From the NCBI GenBank assembly GCA_002840535.1, contig PHBH01000039.1, positions 1 to 64,000 on the forward strand: a stretch of DNA of 64,000 nt, in the 5' to 3' direction. The stretch is from Deltaproteobacteria bacterium HGW-Deltaproteobacteria-15. GTDB lineage: Bacteria; Desulfobacterota; DSM-4660; Desulfatiglandales; HGW-15. Below the pieces are notes generated by a model, which saw nothing but the letters and a program-made list of their open reading frames with translations, ran no database searches and was not told the origin of the DNA. The position numbers were made by a program, and so were the translations under genes. Positions 7,967 through 16,524 of this stretch are shown in pieces. Within the stretch, counting starts at the first letter, position 1. Each line of letters starts with the position of its first letter.

Positions 7967-10182
7967 AGACCGCATACATCGGAAAACCGATCAGCCGCGT
8001 CGATGGTCGTGCCAAGGTGACAGGCGGCGCAAAGTATGCCGCCGAATACACTTTCAGGGATCTGGTCTATGGCTGCGTAGTCTCCAGCACCATTGCCAAA
8101 GGGAAGATCCGGGCGATCGACGCGGCCGATGCGCTCCGACTGCCGGGCGTGCTGCAGGTGTTTACCCACGAAAACAGCCCGCGGCACGGAAAGTCGGACA
8201 ACGACTACACGGACGATGTGGCGCCTCCGGGTTCTCCTTTTCGCCCGCTCTACAACGACGAGGTCAGGTTCAGCGCCCAACCGGTCGCGCTCGTGGTTGC
8301 CAACACCTTTGAGCTCGCGCAGTATGCGGCGTCGCTCATTCGGATCGAGTACGAGAGCTCGGAGCACGCCACGGATCTGTATGGGGAGCGCGAGAGGGCT
8401 TACGAGCCCAAACCCAGGGATTTCATTGTGCTGCGCGGAAAGCGCGGCAACGCAGACAAGGCCTTTGCCGAAGCGGCCGTACGGATAGAGGCAGAGTATC
8501 GCGGTCCGTGCGAGCATCACAACCCGATGGAGCCGTTTGCAACTACTGTGCGCCGGGACGAAAACGGCATGCTCACCGTTTACGACAAGACGCAGGGGGT
8601 GCAGAACGTTCAGAACTATCTCTGCAACATTTTTGGCTGCTCCAAGGATGATCTGCGTGTTATCTCGCCCTACGTAGGTGGTGGATTCGGCTCAGGGCTG
8701 CGCCCCCAGTACCAGGTATTCCTGGCCGTGCTGGCGGCTCGGGAGTTGAAACGTTCGGTCCGGGTCTCGCTTACCCGGCAGCAGATGTTCGGCTTAACGC
8801 ACCGGCCCGAAACCTGGCAGCGCGTTGCCCTCGGGGCCACGGCCGACGGCAAACTCCAATCCGTCATCCATGAAGCAATAGCCGAGACCTCGCGGTTCGA
8901 GGATTACAACGAGACGGTCGCCAATTGGTCGGGTCTGCTCTATCAATGCGACAACGTCAACCTTCGACAGAAGGTCGTGCAGCTGGATGTGAACACGCCT
9001 GGTGATATGCGCGCACCTGGGGCCGTATGGGGTCTGTATGCTCTCGAATGCGCCATGGATGAACTCGCCTTTAAGAGCGGCATTGACCCGATCGAATTGC
9101 GATTGAAGAACTACGCCGAAAAAGACCAGATCGAAGACAAGCTGTTCTCGAGCAAAGAGCTTCGAGCCTGTTACAGACTTGGGGCGGAAAGGTTCGGGTG
9201 GGTGCGACGCAACCCCCAGCCGCGGTCTATGCGCGATGGCGGTGCACTGATCGGCTGGGGGATGGCGGGAGGTATATGGGACGCGTTTCACGTGCCGGCG
9301 GATGCGAAGGCAGTGCTGGCCGGAGACGGCAAGCTCACGGTCAGCAGCGCGACGGAGGATATCGGCACCGGCACGTACACGATCATGACCCAGATTGCTG
9401 CAGAGACCCTGGGACTGCCGTTCGGGGACGTGACATTTAAGCTCGGTGATTCTTCCCTGTCTCATTCGCCGGTCGAAGGGGGATCGTTCACGGCGGTGTC
9501 GGTGGGATCCGCGGTCAAGGTTGCCTGCGAGAAGATACGCACGAGGCTGTTCCAGACAGCGCAGAAGATCGGCGGGTCGCCGCTCGCCGATTTATCAATA
9601 GACGACGTGGTATTCGCCGGAGGACAGATCCTGCCCCGCAACGACCCCTCTCATGCCGTTTCCCTCATCGAAGCGATGCGGCACGGCGGGCTCGGCGCCA
9701 TCGAAGAGAAAGCGTCCTCCGGACCCGCACCAAAGGCGATGCAATACTCACACTACACGCATTCGGCGATATTTGCTGAGGTGAAAATCGATCAAGACCT
9801 CGGTACTGTCCGCGTTCCGCGGGTCGTCAGCGCCGTCGCGGCCGGCCGCATCCTGAACCCTAAGACGGCGCAGAGTCAGGTCCTCGGCGCGATCGTGGGG
9901 GGCGTCGGCACCGCGTTGCAAGAGGAGAGCGTGATCGACCATGCCTTCGGCCGTTTCATGACCCACAACCTGGCGGACTACCATGTCCCGGTCAACGCCG
10001 ATGTGGACAAGATCGAGGTGATCTTCGTTCCGGAACAGGACGAGGTCGTCAACCCGCTCGGCGCCAAGGGGCTGGGTGAGATCGGTATCGTCGGTGTGGC
10101 GGCAGCGATCGCCAATGCCGTCTTCCACGCGACAGGCAAACGCGTCCGAGACTTGCCGATTACGCTCGACAAGTTGCTTTGA
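7963..10182 (+). CDS. paoC: aldehyde oxidoreductase molybdenum subunit (PaoC-like)
   Basis: Catalytic subunit carrying the molybdenum cytosine dinucleotide cofactor. It opens with the family signature GKPISRVDGRAKVTGGAKYAAEY; the cofactor loops GGGFGSGLRPQ (near residue 238) and APGAVWG (near 348) are present, and the catalytic Glu is about E706 in GAKGLGEIGIVG. 739 aa, full length. The products are carboxylic acids from (aromatic) aldehydes if it behaves like PaoABC. No XdhC/PaoD-type cofactor insertion chaperone is next to it in this window, although such enzymes normally need one. Downstream, 129 bases separate it from the isochorismatase-like gene. Confidence 0.92.
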   Translation: MKTAYIGKPISRVDGRAKVTGGAKYAAEYTFRDLVYGCVVSSTIAKGKIRAIDAADALRLPGVLQVFTHENSPRHGKSDNDYTDDVAPPGSPFRPLYNDEVRFSAQPVALVVANTFELAQYAASLIRIEYESSEHATDLYGERERAYEPKPRDFIVLRGKRGNADKAFAEAAVRIEAEYRGPCEHHNPMEPFATTVRRDENGMLTVYDKTQGVQNVQNYLCNIFGCSKDDLRVISPYVGGGFGSGLRPQYQVFLAVLAARELKRSVRVSLTRQQMFGLTHRPETWQRVALGATADGKLQSVIHEAIAETSRFEDYNETVANWSGLLYQCDNVNLRQKVVQLDVNTPGDMRAPGAVWGLYALECAMDELAFKSGIDPIELRLKNYAEKDQIEDKLFSSKELRACYRLGAERFGWVRRNPQPRSMRDGGALIGWGMAGGIWDAFHVPADAKAVLAGDGKLTVSSATEDIGTGTYTIMTQIAAETLGLPFGDVTFKLGDSSLSHSPVEGGSFTAVSVGSAVKVACEKIRTRLFQTAQKIGGSPLADLSIDDVVFAGGQILPRNDPSHAVSLIEAMRHGGLGAIEEKASSGPAPKAMQYSHYTHSAIFAEVKIDQDLGTVRVPRVVSAVAAGRILNPKTAQSQVLGAIVGGVGTALQEESVIDHAFGRFMTHNLADYHVPVNADVDKIEVIFVPEQDEVVNPLGAKGLGEIGIVGVAAAIANAVFHATGKRVRDLPITLDKLL

Positions 10183-10311
10183 GAAATTCCGTCTGGGCTG
10201 AAAGGACCGGGCTGAATCTCGCAAAATTCTGGAACGATGTTCATACGCAAACAATGATTCCTGCGATCATCGATTTCATCAACTGATCTGCAAAAGAGAA
10301 AGGAGAGATCC

Positions 10312-11088
10312 ATGAAAAGACTATCATTATCAAAAGCAATTGCTTCGGTATTTGTCATCATGCTGCTGGCAGTGGGCATACTCGTAATCCAGACGGTCAG
10401 CAATCCCGCAGACGCTCAGCAGAAGGGTCCGGGTGCGGCGAAGGCGGACACGGACTATCTCCTGCTCGATCCTTCGGATACGGCCATCCTGCTGCTCGAC
10501 CACCAAGCGGGGCTGTTTCAGACAGTGAAGGACATCAGCGTTGCCGAATTACGGGCCAACACCGTTGCGTTGGCAAAGCTCGCGACCCTGCTGAAAATTC
10601 CCGTTATCACCACTGCCTCGGAGCCGAACGGGCCCAACGGTCCTCTGATGCCGGAGATTCACCAGGCCGCGCCACACGCGGTCTTCGTACCGCGCAAGGG
10701 CGAAGTCAACGCGTGGGAGAATGAGGATTTCGTGAAAGCAGTTCGAGCAACCGGGAAAAAGACGTTGATCATGGCCGGTGTGTGGACCAGTGTCTGCGTT
10801 ATGTTTCCGGCATTGGATGCGAAAGCGGCGGGCTTCAAGGTCTACGCCGTGATCGATGCTTCCGGGGACCCGAGTGAGATTGTATCGAGAACGACTCTTG
10901 CCCGCTTCACGCAAGCGGGAGTCATTCCGACCAATGCCAATGTGGTGATCTGCGAAATTCACCGGACTTGGAACCGTCCTGAGGCTGCGGAGCTCGCAAA
11001 ATTGTACACCATAGTGGCGCCGAACTACGCGGCGGTTATGGAAAGCTACCAGAAAGCGCAAGAGGTCATCAAGCAGCAGACGAAGTAA
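10312..11088 (+). CDS. secreted isochorismatase-like cysteine hydrolase
   Basis: Isochorismatase-superfamily hydrolase (YcaC-like). The catalytic triad is visible: D63 (LLLDHQ), K129 (VPRKGEVNAW) and C162 (AGVWTSVCV), with the cis-peptide region before the Cys. Unlike most relatives it begins with a signal peptide, MKRLSLSKAIASVFVIML, with a likely cut after ADA near residue 35, so it should act in the periplasm. Members hydrolyse amides or imides, or decarbamoylate small molecules. The ribosome site AAAGGAGAG precedes ATG 10312. It is followed by the Tat-exported amidohydrolase, suggesting sequential periplasmic hydrolysis; the substrate is not known. Confidence 0.85.
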   Translation: MKRLSLSKAIASVFVIMLLAVGILVIQTVSNPADAQQKGPGAAKADTDYLLLDPSDTAILLLDHQAGLFQTVKDISVAELRANTVALAKLATLLKIPVITTASEPNGPNGPLMPEIHQAAPHAVFVPRKGEVNAWENEDFVKAVRATGKKTLIMAGVWTSVCVMFPALDAKAAGFKVYAVIDASGDPSEIVSRTTLARFTQAGVIPTNANVVICEIHRTWNRPEAAELAKLYTIVAPNYAAVMESYQKAQEVIKQQTK

Positions 11089-11129
11089 GTGAACCATCCT
11101 AGCCCCGCATTGGATGGAAGGAGTGTCTC

Positions 11130-13055
11130 ATGAGCATGGATGGAAGCATCGGGCGGAGAGACTTTTTGAAGCTTTCTGCTGCAGCAACCGTTTATGCGTT
11201 GGGCGGTGGAGGCATCATCGCCTATGCAGAGGCGGAGAAGAACGGCGGTGCCGACCTTATTCTCAAGAACGGCCGCATCGCGACCATGGACCCTGGAAAG
11301 CCGCCGGCGTCCGCGGTCGCGATAAAAAACGGCCTTTTCCGGATAGTCGGTTCCGACGATGATGCAATGGCGCATAAGGGGGCGCAAACGCAGGTCATCG
11401 ATGCGGGCGGGCGGACCGTCATCCCCGGCCTCAATGATTCTCATACCCATGTCATCCGAGGCGGCCTTTACTATAATATGGAGCTCCGGTGGGACGGTGT
11501 CCCCTCGCTTGCCGATGCGCTCCGGATGCTCCGGGAGCAGGCGAGGCGAACGCCGCCGCCGCAGTGGGTGCGCGTCATCGGGGGCTGGTCGGAGTTACAG
11601 TTTGCCGAGAAGAGGATGCCTACCCTTCAGGAGATCAATGCCGCTGCCCCGGATACTCCTGTATTTGTGCTGCATCTCTATGCGCGCGCACTACTCAATC
11701 AGGCGGCGCTCCGGGCACTCGGATTCACCAAAGATACTCCGAATCCTGCGGGCGGGCTCATCGAGCGCGATAAAAACGGTAATCCTACGGGCTTGCTTAT
11801 TGCCGAGCCCAATGCGCTTATTCTCTATTCGACGATCGCAAAAGCGCCGCGGCTCTCCTATGAAGACCAGCTCAATTCGAGCCGCCAGTTTATGCGGGAG
11901 TTGAACCGGCTCGGAGTGACGAGTGTGATCGATGCCGGCGGAGGCGGGCAGAACTATCCCGAAGATTACAAGGTAATCGAAGACCTCGCAGAGGGCGGCC
12001 ACCTCACCCTGCGGTTTGCCTATAACCTTTTTGCACAGAAACCGGCAAGCGAGCAGCAAGACTTTGCCCGATGGATCGGGATGACCGGCCCGGGAAAAGG
12101 GAGCGATTTCCTTCGCATGAACGGGGCCGGCGAAAACCTTGTATGGTCGGCAGCCGACTTCGAGAACTTCCTTGAGCCCCGCCCCGAGCTTGCCCCGGTA
12201 ATGGAATCGGAATTAAAAGCGGTGGTAAGACTACTCGCTGAGCATCGATGGCCTTTCCGTATCCATGCAACCTATAATGAATCCATCTCACGCTTTCTGA
12301 ACATTTTTGAAGAGGTCAACAGGGACGTGCCCTTTAATGGCATGCACTGGCTCATCGACCACGCTGAAGCGATTACCCCTAACAACATCGAGCGCGTACG
12401 CGCGATGGGCGGCGGCATCGCCATTCAGCACCGCATGGCGTTTCAGGGAGAGTATTTTATCGGTCGTTACGGCCTGAAGGCCGTGGAGCATGCGCCTCCC
12501 GTCAAAAAGATGCTGGAAATGGGAGTGCCGGTCGGAGGCGGCACCGATGCGACGCGCGTGGCAAGCTATAACCCGTGGGTATCCCTCTACTGGCTCGTTT
12601 CGGGCAAGACGGTCGGCGGAACCGCTCTCTATCCCGAAGCAAATCGTCTCAGTCGAATGGAGGCGCTGAGGCTCTGGACCGTCGGCAGCAGCTGGTTCTC
12701 GGGCGAGGAAGGGAAAAAAGGGGTGATTGCGCCTGGAAAGCTTGCCGACATGGCGGTCCTCTCTGACGACTACTTTTCTGTGGCGGAAGAGCGGATAAAG
12801 GGCATCGAATCCGTGCTGACGATCGTCGGAGGCAAAGCCGTCTACGGTGCAGGTGATTTTGGTTATTTAGCTCCGCCACCTTTGCCCGTAAGCCCTGATT
12901 GGTCACCGGTAAAGACCTATGGCGGATATCACCGTTCCTTGCATGTGGGTGCCGCCGCCTGCTGCTCCGCCGCGCAGCACGCACACAGCCCCAAAAATGT
13001 GCTCGATACCTCGGGGAGATTGTGGCGTCTTGGGTGTGACTGTTTTGCCTTTTGA
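11130..13055 (+). CDS. Tat-exported amidohydrolase (YtcJ-like)
   Basis: Metal-dependent amidohydrolase of the YtcJ/imidazolonepropionase-like branch (amidohydro_3). Residues 9-16 (RRDFLKLS) followed by a hydrophobic stretch form a clear Tat signal, so it is folded with its metal in the cytoplasm and exported. Metal ligands H105 and H107 are in LNDSHTHV; later ligand regions are RIHATYNES, WLIDHAEAI and GGGTDATRVASYN. The C-terminal beta sandwich motif APGKLADMAVLSDD is present. 641 aa. The last ~40 residues (with CC and CDC motifs) are unusual, but the frame is open to a TGA that overlaps the ribosome site of the porin gene. Start 11130, or 11136, both with upstream GGAAGGAG. Confidence 0.88.
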   Translation: MSMDGSIGRRDFLKLSAAATVYALGGGGIIAYAEAEKNGGADLILKNGRIATMDPGKPPASAVAIKNGLFRIVGSDDDAMAHKGAQTQVIDAGGRTVIPGLNDSHTHVIRGGLYYNMELRWDGVPSLADALRMLREQARRTPPPQWVRVIGGWSELQFAEKRMPTLQEINAAAPDTPVFVLHLYARALLNQAALRALGFTKDTPNPAGGLIERDKNGNPTGLLIAEPNALILYSTIAKAPRLSYEDQLNSSRQFMRELNRLGVTSVIDAGGGGQNYPEDYKVIEDLAEGGHLTLRFAYNLFAQKPASEQQDFARWIGMTGPGKGSDFLRMNGAGENLVWSAADFENFLEPRPELAPVMESELKAVVRLLAEHRWPFRIHATYNESISRFLNIFEEVNRDVPFNGMHWLIDHAEAITPNNIERVRAMGGGIAIQHRMAFQGEYFIGRYGLKAVEHAPPVKKMLEMGVPVGGGTDATRVASYNPWVSLYWLVSGKTVGGTALYPEANRLSRMEALRLWTVGSSWFSGEEGKKGVIAPGKLADMAVLSDDYFSVAEERIKGIESVLTIVGGKAVYGAGDFGYLAPPPLPVSPDWSPVKTYGGYHRSLHVGAAACCSAAQHAHSPKNVLDTSGRLWRLGCDCFAF

Positions 13056-13066
13056 GGGGAGGGTCC

Positions 13067-14479
13067 GTGAAAAGGGTCTTTCTGATCCTGCACGATTTGT
13101 CCCTGCTTCTCTTGCTCCTCAGCCTTCCAGTTCTTTCAAAGGCACAGCATGAGGAGCCTTCCATCACCCTGGTTCGATACGATGAGGACTATTCCTATCT
13201 ACGAAGCTCCGCGAACCGCACCGGCAAATGGTGGGAACCGCTAAAATTCATTCCGCTAACCGAGAAGACCTATCTCACTCTCGGGAACGAGTTCCGACTG
13301 CGCTTTGAGAGCATTACAAACGACAACTGGGGGCTCGGAAAGGATGACGCGTATCTCTGGCTCCGTCTCCTGCCTTATGCTGATCTTCATGCGCTTGATT
13401 CTATCAGGCTGTTCGGCCAGCTCGTCATGGCCGAGGCCATCGACCGGGAGCCCCTCACGCCCTTGGACGAGAATAGAGTGGACTTTCTCCAGTTTTTCGG
13501 CGATCTGGCCGTTCCGGCCGGGAACTCCGGCACACTGACATTGCGTGGAGGTCGTCAGTTATTCAGCTACGGCTCCGGGCGGCTTGTCGATGTGCGCTAT
13601 GGCCCGAACGTACCCCGACCCTTTGACGCAGTAAAAGCAGTTTTACAGAATGGGTCGTGGCGTGTTGATACATTCTACAGCAGCCCTGTGGCCGTTGACA
13701 CTGGTTCATTCGACGACAAGTCCGACAACGATTCCCGTTTTTGGGGAGCCTACCTTACCCGGATGTTGACGGGAACTTTCGGTTCTACGAAAAACGAGAG
13801 TGCGGGTCTTGATATGTATTATCTTGGCTTGGATCGCACCAGTGCAGCATTCAATCAAGCAACGGGTGACGAATTGCGTCACACCCTGGGGACGCGGTTT
13901 TTCGGCATCGCTCAAGACTGGGACTGGGACTTGGAAGGATTTTACCAGTTTGGAAAGTTCGCATCAGGAGATATCCGGGCCTGGTCTTTCGCATCCCATG
14001 TCGGCTACACATTTCGTCATCTGTGCTTTTCCCCCAGGGCAGGCCTGAAGGCCAATGTCATCAGCGGAGATGAGAACGCAGATGATAGTGACATCGAGAC
14101 CTTCAACCCTCTTTTCCCGAAGGGTAAATATTTTGGTGAGCTTACACCTCTCGGCCCGCAGAATCTCCTCAATATGCAGCTTGATCTGAGCCTGTCTTTG
14201 ACGGAGAAGTGGAAGTTTCTCTTTACCGTCGCGCCTTACTGGCGCTACAGCACCGATGACGCGATTTATGACATTGGCGGCAATGTCGTCCGACCCGGTG
14301 GGAGTAGTGATGAGCGTTTTGTTGGAATAGTATGGGAACCGGTGTTGAGCTGCCAGTTTTCCCGCCACTTGGAGGGACTCATATCCTACTCTCAATTTCA
14401 TGCGGGGGATTTCATAAAGGAAACCGGTCAGGACAAAACCATCCGCTTTGTAGGGCTGGAACTGCTCTTCAGATTTTAG
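13067..14479 (+). CDS. alginate-export-family outer-membrane porin
   Basis: Outer-membrane beta-barrel of the alginate export (AlgE-like) domain family. The chosen start is GTG 13067, preceded by GAGGGGAGGG; a TTG further up at 13052 is less likely. The product starts KRVFLILHDLSLLLLLL with a signal-peptide cut near SKA-Q. The mature part has alternating amphipathic strands, a conserved FRLRFE strand near the N-terminus (residue 80) and a terminal aromatic residue (LELLFRF), the usual BamA recognition end. About 470 aa. It closes the catabolic block and probably admits the substrate of the two periplasmic hydrolases rather than exporting alginate, for which no synthesis genes are present. Confidence 0.82.
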   Translation: MKRVFLILHDLSLLLLLLSLPVLSKAQHEEPSITLVRYDEDYSYLRSSANRTGKWWEPLKFIPLTEKTYLTLGNEFRLRFESITNDNWGLGKDDAYLWLRLLPYADLHALDSIRLFGQLVMAEAIDREPLTPLDENRVDFLQFFGDLAVPAGNSGTLTLRGGRQLFSYGSGRLVDVRYGPNVPRPFDAVKAVLQNGSWRVDTFYSSPVAVDTGSFDDKSDNDSRFWGAYLTRMLTGTFGSTKNESAGLDMYYLGLDRTSAAFNQATGDELRHTLGTRFFGIAQDWDWDLEGFYQFGKFASGDIRAWSFASHVGYTFRHLCFSPRAGLKANVISGDENADDSDIETFNPLFPKGKYFGELTPLGPQNLLNMQLDLSLSLTEKWKFLFTVAPYWRYSTDDAIYDIGGNVVRPGGSSDERFVGIVWEPVLSCQFSRHLEGLISYSQFHAGDFIKETGQDKTIRFVGLELLFRF

Positions 14480-14734
14480 AAGAGGGAGTGCGGGACGCTC
14501 GGGCGTTCTTGAATTCTTTACGAAAGGGGAGAGAAAGAGAGAAGTGACGGCGTCAGACTTCACGTTTGTACAACCCGTATGCACGTCAAACGGAAGTATG
14601 GTCAATCGGATCACCGAACTATTGGAGTCAAAGACGTGAAATCCACGGGATCGAATTCGTGTCTGTGCCAAGAACAAGCGACAGTGCTGTGGTAATTTCC
14701 CTCATGGCCCCGTCCGAGAGCCTCCCGACTAGCC
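14480..14734. other. intergenic, nothing identified
   Basis: Spacer between the convergent porin and methylglyoxal synthase genes. No ORF with coding character, hairpin terminator or repeat stands out. Confidence 0.4.
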
Positions 14735-15397
14735 TCACGAATCGCTCCTGTGCCACAGAACGCACCTGGAAAGCGTCCGCCGCGGACCATTTTCCAGCCC
14801 ATTGTCTCCACTGGGTTCGAGACGTACCAACCATGGCGCCACCTTGTAACGGTCTTTCCATTCCGTGATGGGGAAAATCACTTTTAGGGGCAATATACCT
14901 ACGGCATTGTCGTTCACAATAACGGCGGGTCTTGTCTGCGTATTATCGCTATAATCCTTCACCACCGGCTCGTATTCTTCGTCCATCAAGGGTGAGGAGA
15001 TCATGAAGTCGGCCGTGGAGCGATTGCAGGCAATCGGGATGTTGTAGACAACGGCAATCCTCAAGAGAGCCTTAACGTCCACATCGTGAGGATGCGGCTG
15101 CATGGGGTCCCAGAAGAAGATCATGAAATCGATTTTCCCTTCCGTGATCAGTGCTCCCAGCTGTTGATCCCCGCCCAGAGGGCCGGATTTCAACTTGGTG
15201 ATCATGAATGGCCGCCGAGGAGGAGAGTCATCCATTGCGGCATTCGTGCTCAGCGTTTGCTCAACCAATTTTCCCGTTGTACCGGTGCACACAAGTCGAT
15301 GTTTCAGAAGGATTCCGCAATTCCACGAAACCCATTCAAGGAGGTCCTTCTTGCGGTTGTCATGGGCGACCAAGGCGATGTTCTTAAAGGTCTTCAT
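14735..15397 (-). CDS. mgsA: methylglyoxal synthase with C-terminal extension
   Basis: Converts dihydroxyacetone phosphate to methylglyoxal plus phosphate. Catalytic D77 lies in [11 protein letters not shown] and D97 in FFWDPM; the phosphate loop GTTGKL and the [11 protein letters not shown] and CNRSTADF motifs are all present. The family is normally about 150 aa; here the fold ends near YEPVVKDY (residue ~165) and another ~55 residues follow, rich in Trp, Arg and Pro with no match I recognise. There is also a short insertion before SGPLGG. The ribosome site GAAGAGGTG precedes the ATG. The tail may be real or the result of a lost stop codon. Confidence 0.88.
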   Translation of the reverse strand: MKTFKNIALVAHDNRKKDLLEWVSWNCGILLKHRLVCTGTTGKLVEQTLSTNAAMDDSPPRRPFMITKLKSGPLGGDQQLGALITEGKIDFMIFFWDPMQPHPHDVDVKALLRIAVVYNIPIACNRSTADFMISSPLMDEEYEPVVKDYSDNTQTRPAVIVNDNAVGILPLKVIFPITEWKDRYKVAPWLVRLEPSGDNGLENGPRRTLSRCVLWHRSDS

Positions 15398-15691
15398 TTT
15401 TCACCTCTTCCATATTTCTGAGTCTATCTTTGAAATATCCTGAAGAAGTGAGAGCGGCGTTAGGGCCTGTTGAGGATACGGTTAGCATAAATGGATGTTT
15501 GGCAGCCATGGAGAGAGCGCGCATGGTCGAGGGCTCCTTCAGGAGGTCTTGGAGGCTTCATCTCGCTTTCTCATACACTTCTAACATGGACCTCATCCTG
15601 TCTTAGTTCCAGCGCCTTAGATTGCAGGAAATTGACAGGCGGCCTCTCAGGAAGGAGAAGTCGTCAAACTTCAAGAAAAGAAAGGAAGATT

Positions 15692-16201
15692 ATGGGTACT
15701 AGAAGACATGTGGAAAGCGCGATGTGTATTTTCGATCTCACCATAGGCAAGGCCATCAACCTCCCTGAAAGCATTCGAGCGAAGGTGATGATGCTTTACA
15801 CCAGAAAGGACAACCGGAGGGAATTCAAAGTCCTGGATCTGTCCTTTCCCGAAGATGTTGACCGGCAGATCATCTCGTGGCTTGAAAAGAACACGGAACC
15901 GGATGACATCCTCTGGGAACTGGAGTCACTCTTCTTTCAGATGCAGGATCTCGGCGGATACCGACCCATTACCCCTGACGTAAAGGTAAGCCATGGAAAC
16001 CGGCAACTTGAACCTCCCCGGTCCCACGCTCCCGGGGTTGAGATACATCACTCCCCCTTTCTCCACAATGCGGGGCTTATGAGAGTGGCCGTGGATTACA
16101 ATTCTGATGCCAGCAGCGTACGGGTCCAGATCCAGATCGGCGATGTCATGAACAATATAGCATGCAGTGCCGGCCACCTCCACGTACTCCCGCAGCCTTA
16201 A
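15692..16201 (+). CDS. hypothetical protein, 3' half antisense to a phosphodiesterase gene
   Basis: Not recognised. The frame opens at 15491, but ATG 15692 with AAAGGAAG upstream is the sensible start (MGTRRHVESAMCIFDL). The first ~90 residues look like a real soluble protein (KAINLPESIRAKVMMLYTR, PEDVDRQIISWLEKN). From about 15926 the frame runs antisense to the conserved C-terminus of the phosphodiesterase gene, and the encoded sequence loses coding character. A 276-base convergent overlap is exceptional, so the original protein was probably ~90-100 aa and has lost its stop. Function unknown. Confidence 0.45.
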   Translation: MGTRRHVESAMCIFDLTIGKAINLPESIRAKVMMLYTRKDNRREFKVLDLSFPEDVDRQIISWLEKNTEPDDILWELESLFFQMQDLGGYRPITPDVKVSHGNRQLEPPRSHAPGVEIHHSPFLHNAGLMRVAVDYNSDASSVRVQIQIGDVMNNIACSAGHLHVLPQP

Positions 16202-16435
16202 ACGTCGAGTCCACGGGCCTTTGTCCACATTCCCCCTGACGGCCGCAAGGGGAGCAATCTTCCGCAACTCGGTCAAAACCTGTTTTGAGCCAATGTCCCC
16301 TGCGTGAATGATCAGGGAAACCCCGTCTAAAGCGTCTAACACCGAGGTGCGAAGCAGTCCATGAGTATCTGAAATCACACCGATTCGATTCAAGTTAAGT
16401 CCCGTTGAAGGTTTTAAGATAGGAAAACATACCAT
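15926..16435 (-). CDS. metallophosphoesterase, YfcE/MJ0936-type phosphodiesterase
   Basis: Small calcineurin-like phosphodiesterase. The metal motifs are complete: RIGVISDTHG, IIHAGDIGS, VRGNVDKG, VIHGHSHKPR and the closing LNPGSVG. About 170 aa, as expected for the family, which hydrolyses phosphodiesters such as bis-pNPP or cyclic dinucleotide-type compounds. The frame is open to 16513; ATG 16435 is chosen, but the ribosome site is weak and a TTG closer to NRIGVIS is possible. It is divergent from the 2-oxoacid dehydrogenase operon and shares its upstream region. Confidence 0.85.
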   Translation of the reverse strand: MVCFPILKPSTGLNLNRIGVISDTHGLLRTSVLDALDGVSLIIHAGDIGSKQVLTELRKIAPLAAVRGNVDKGPWTRRLRLREYVEVAGTACYIVHDIADLDLDPYAAGIRIVIHGHSHKPRIVEKGGVMYLNPGSVGPGRFKLPVSMAYLYVRGNGSVSAEILHLKEE

Positions 16436-16524
16436 TTTTTTTTCTGAAAAATACAGGATCGCCCTTATTCTTTTCCTACAGTACCCTCTGTTTAAATGAT
16501 CCATTCTAATCAAGGAGCGCTGCC

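Noticed and set aside
15491-15691. N-terminal extension of the 15692 gene
   Set aside because: No ribosome site, low-complexity Ser/Arg content, and a good ATG with AAAGGAAG lies at 15692.
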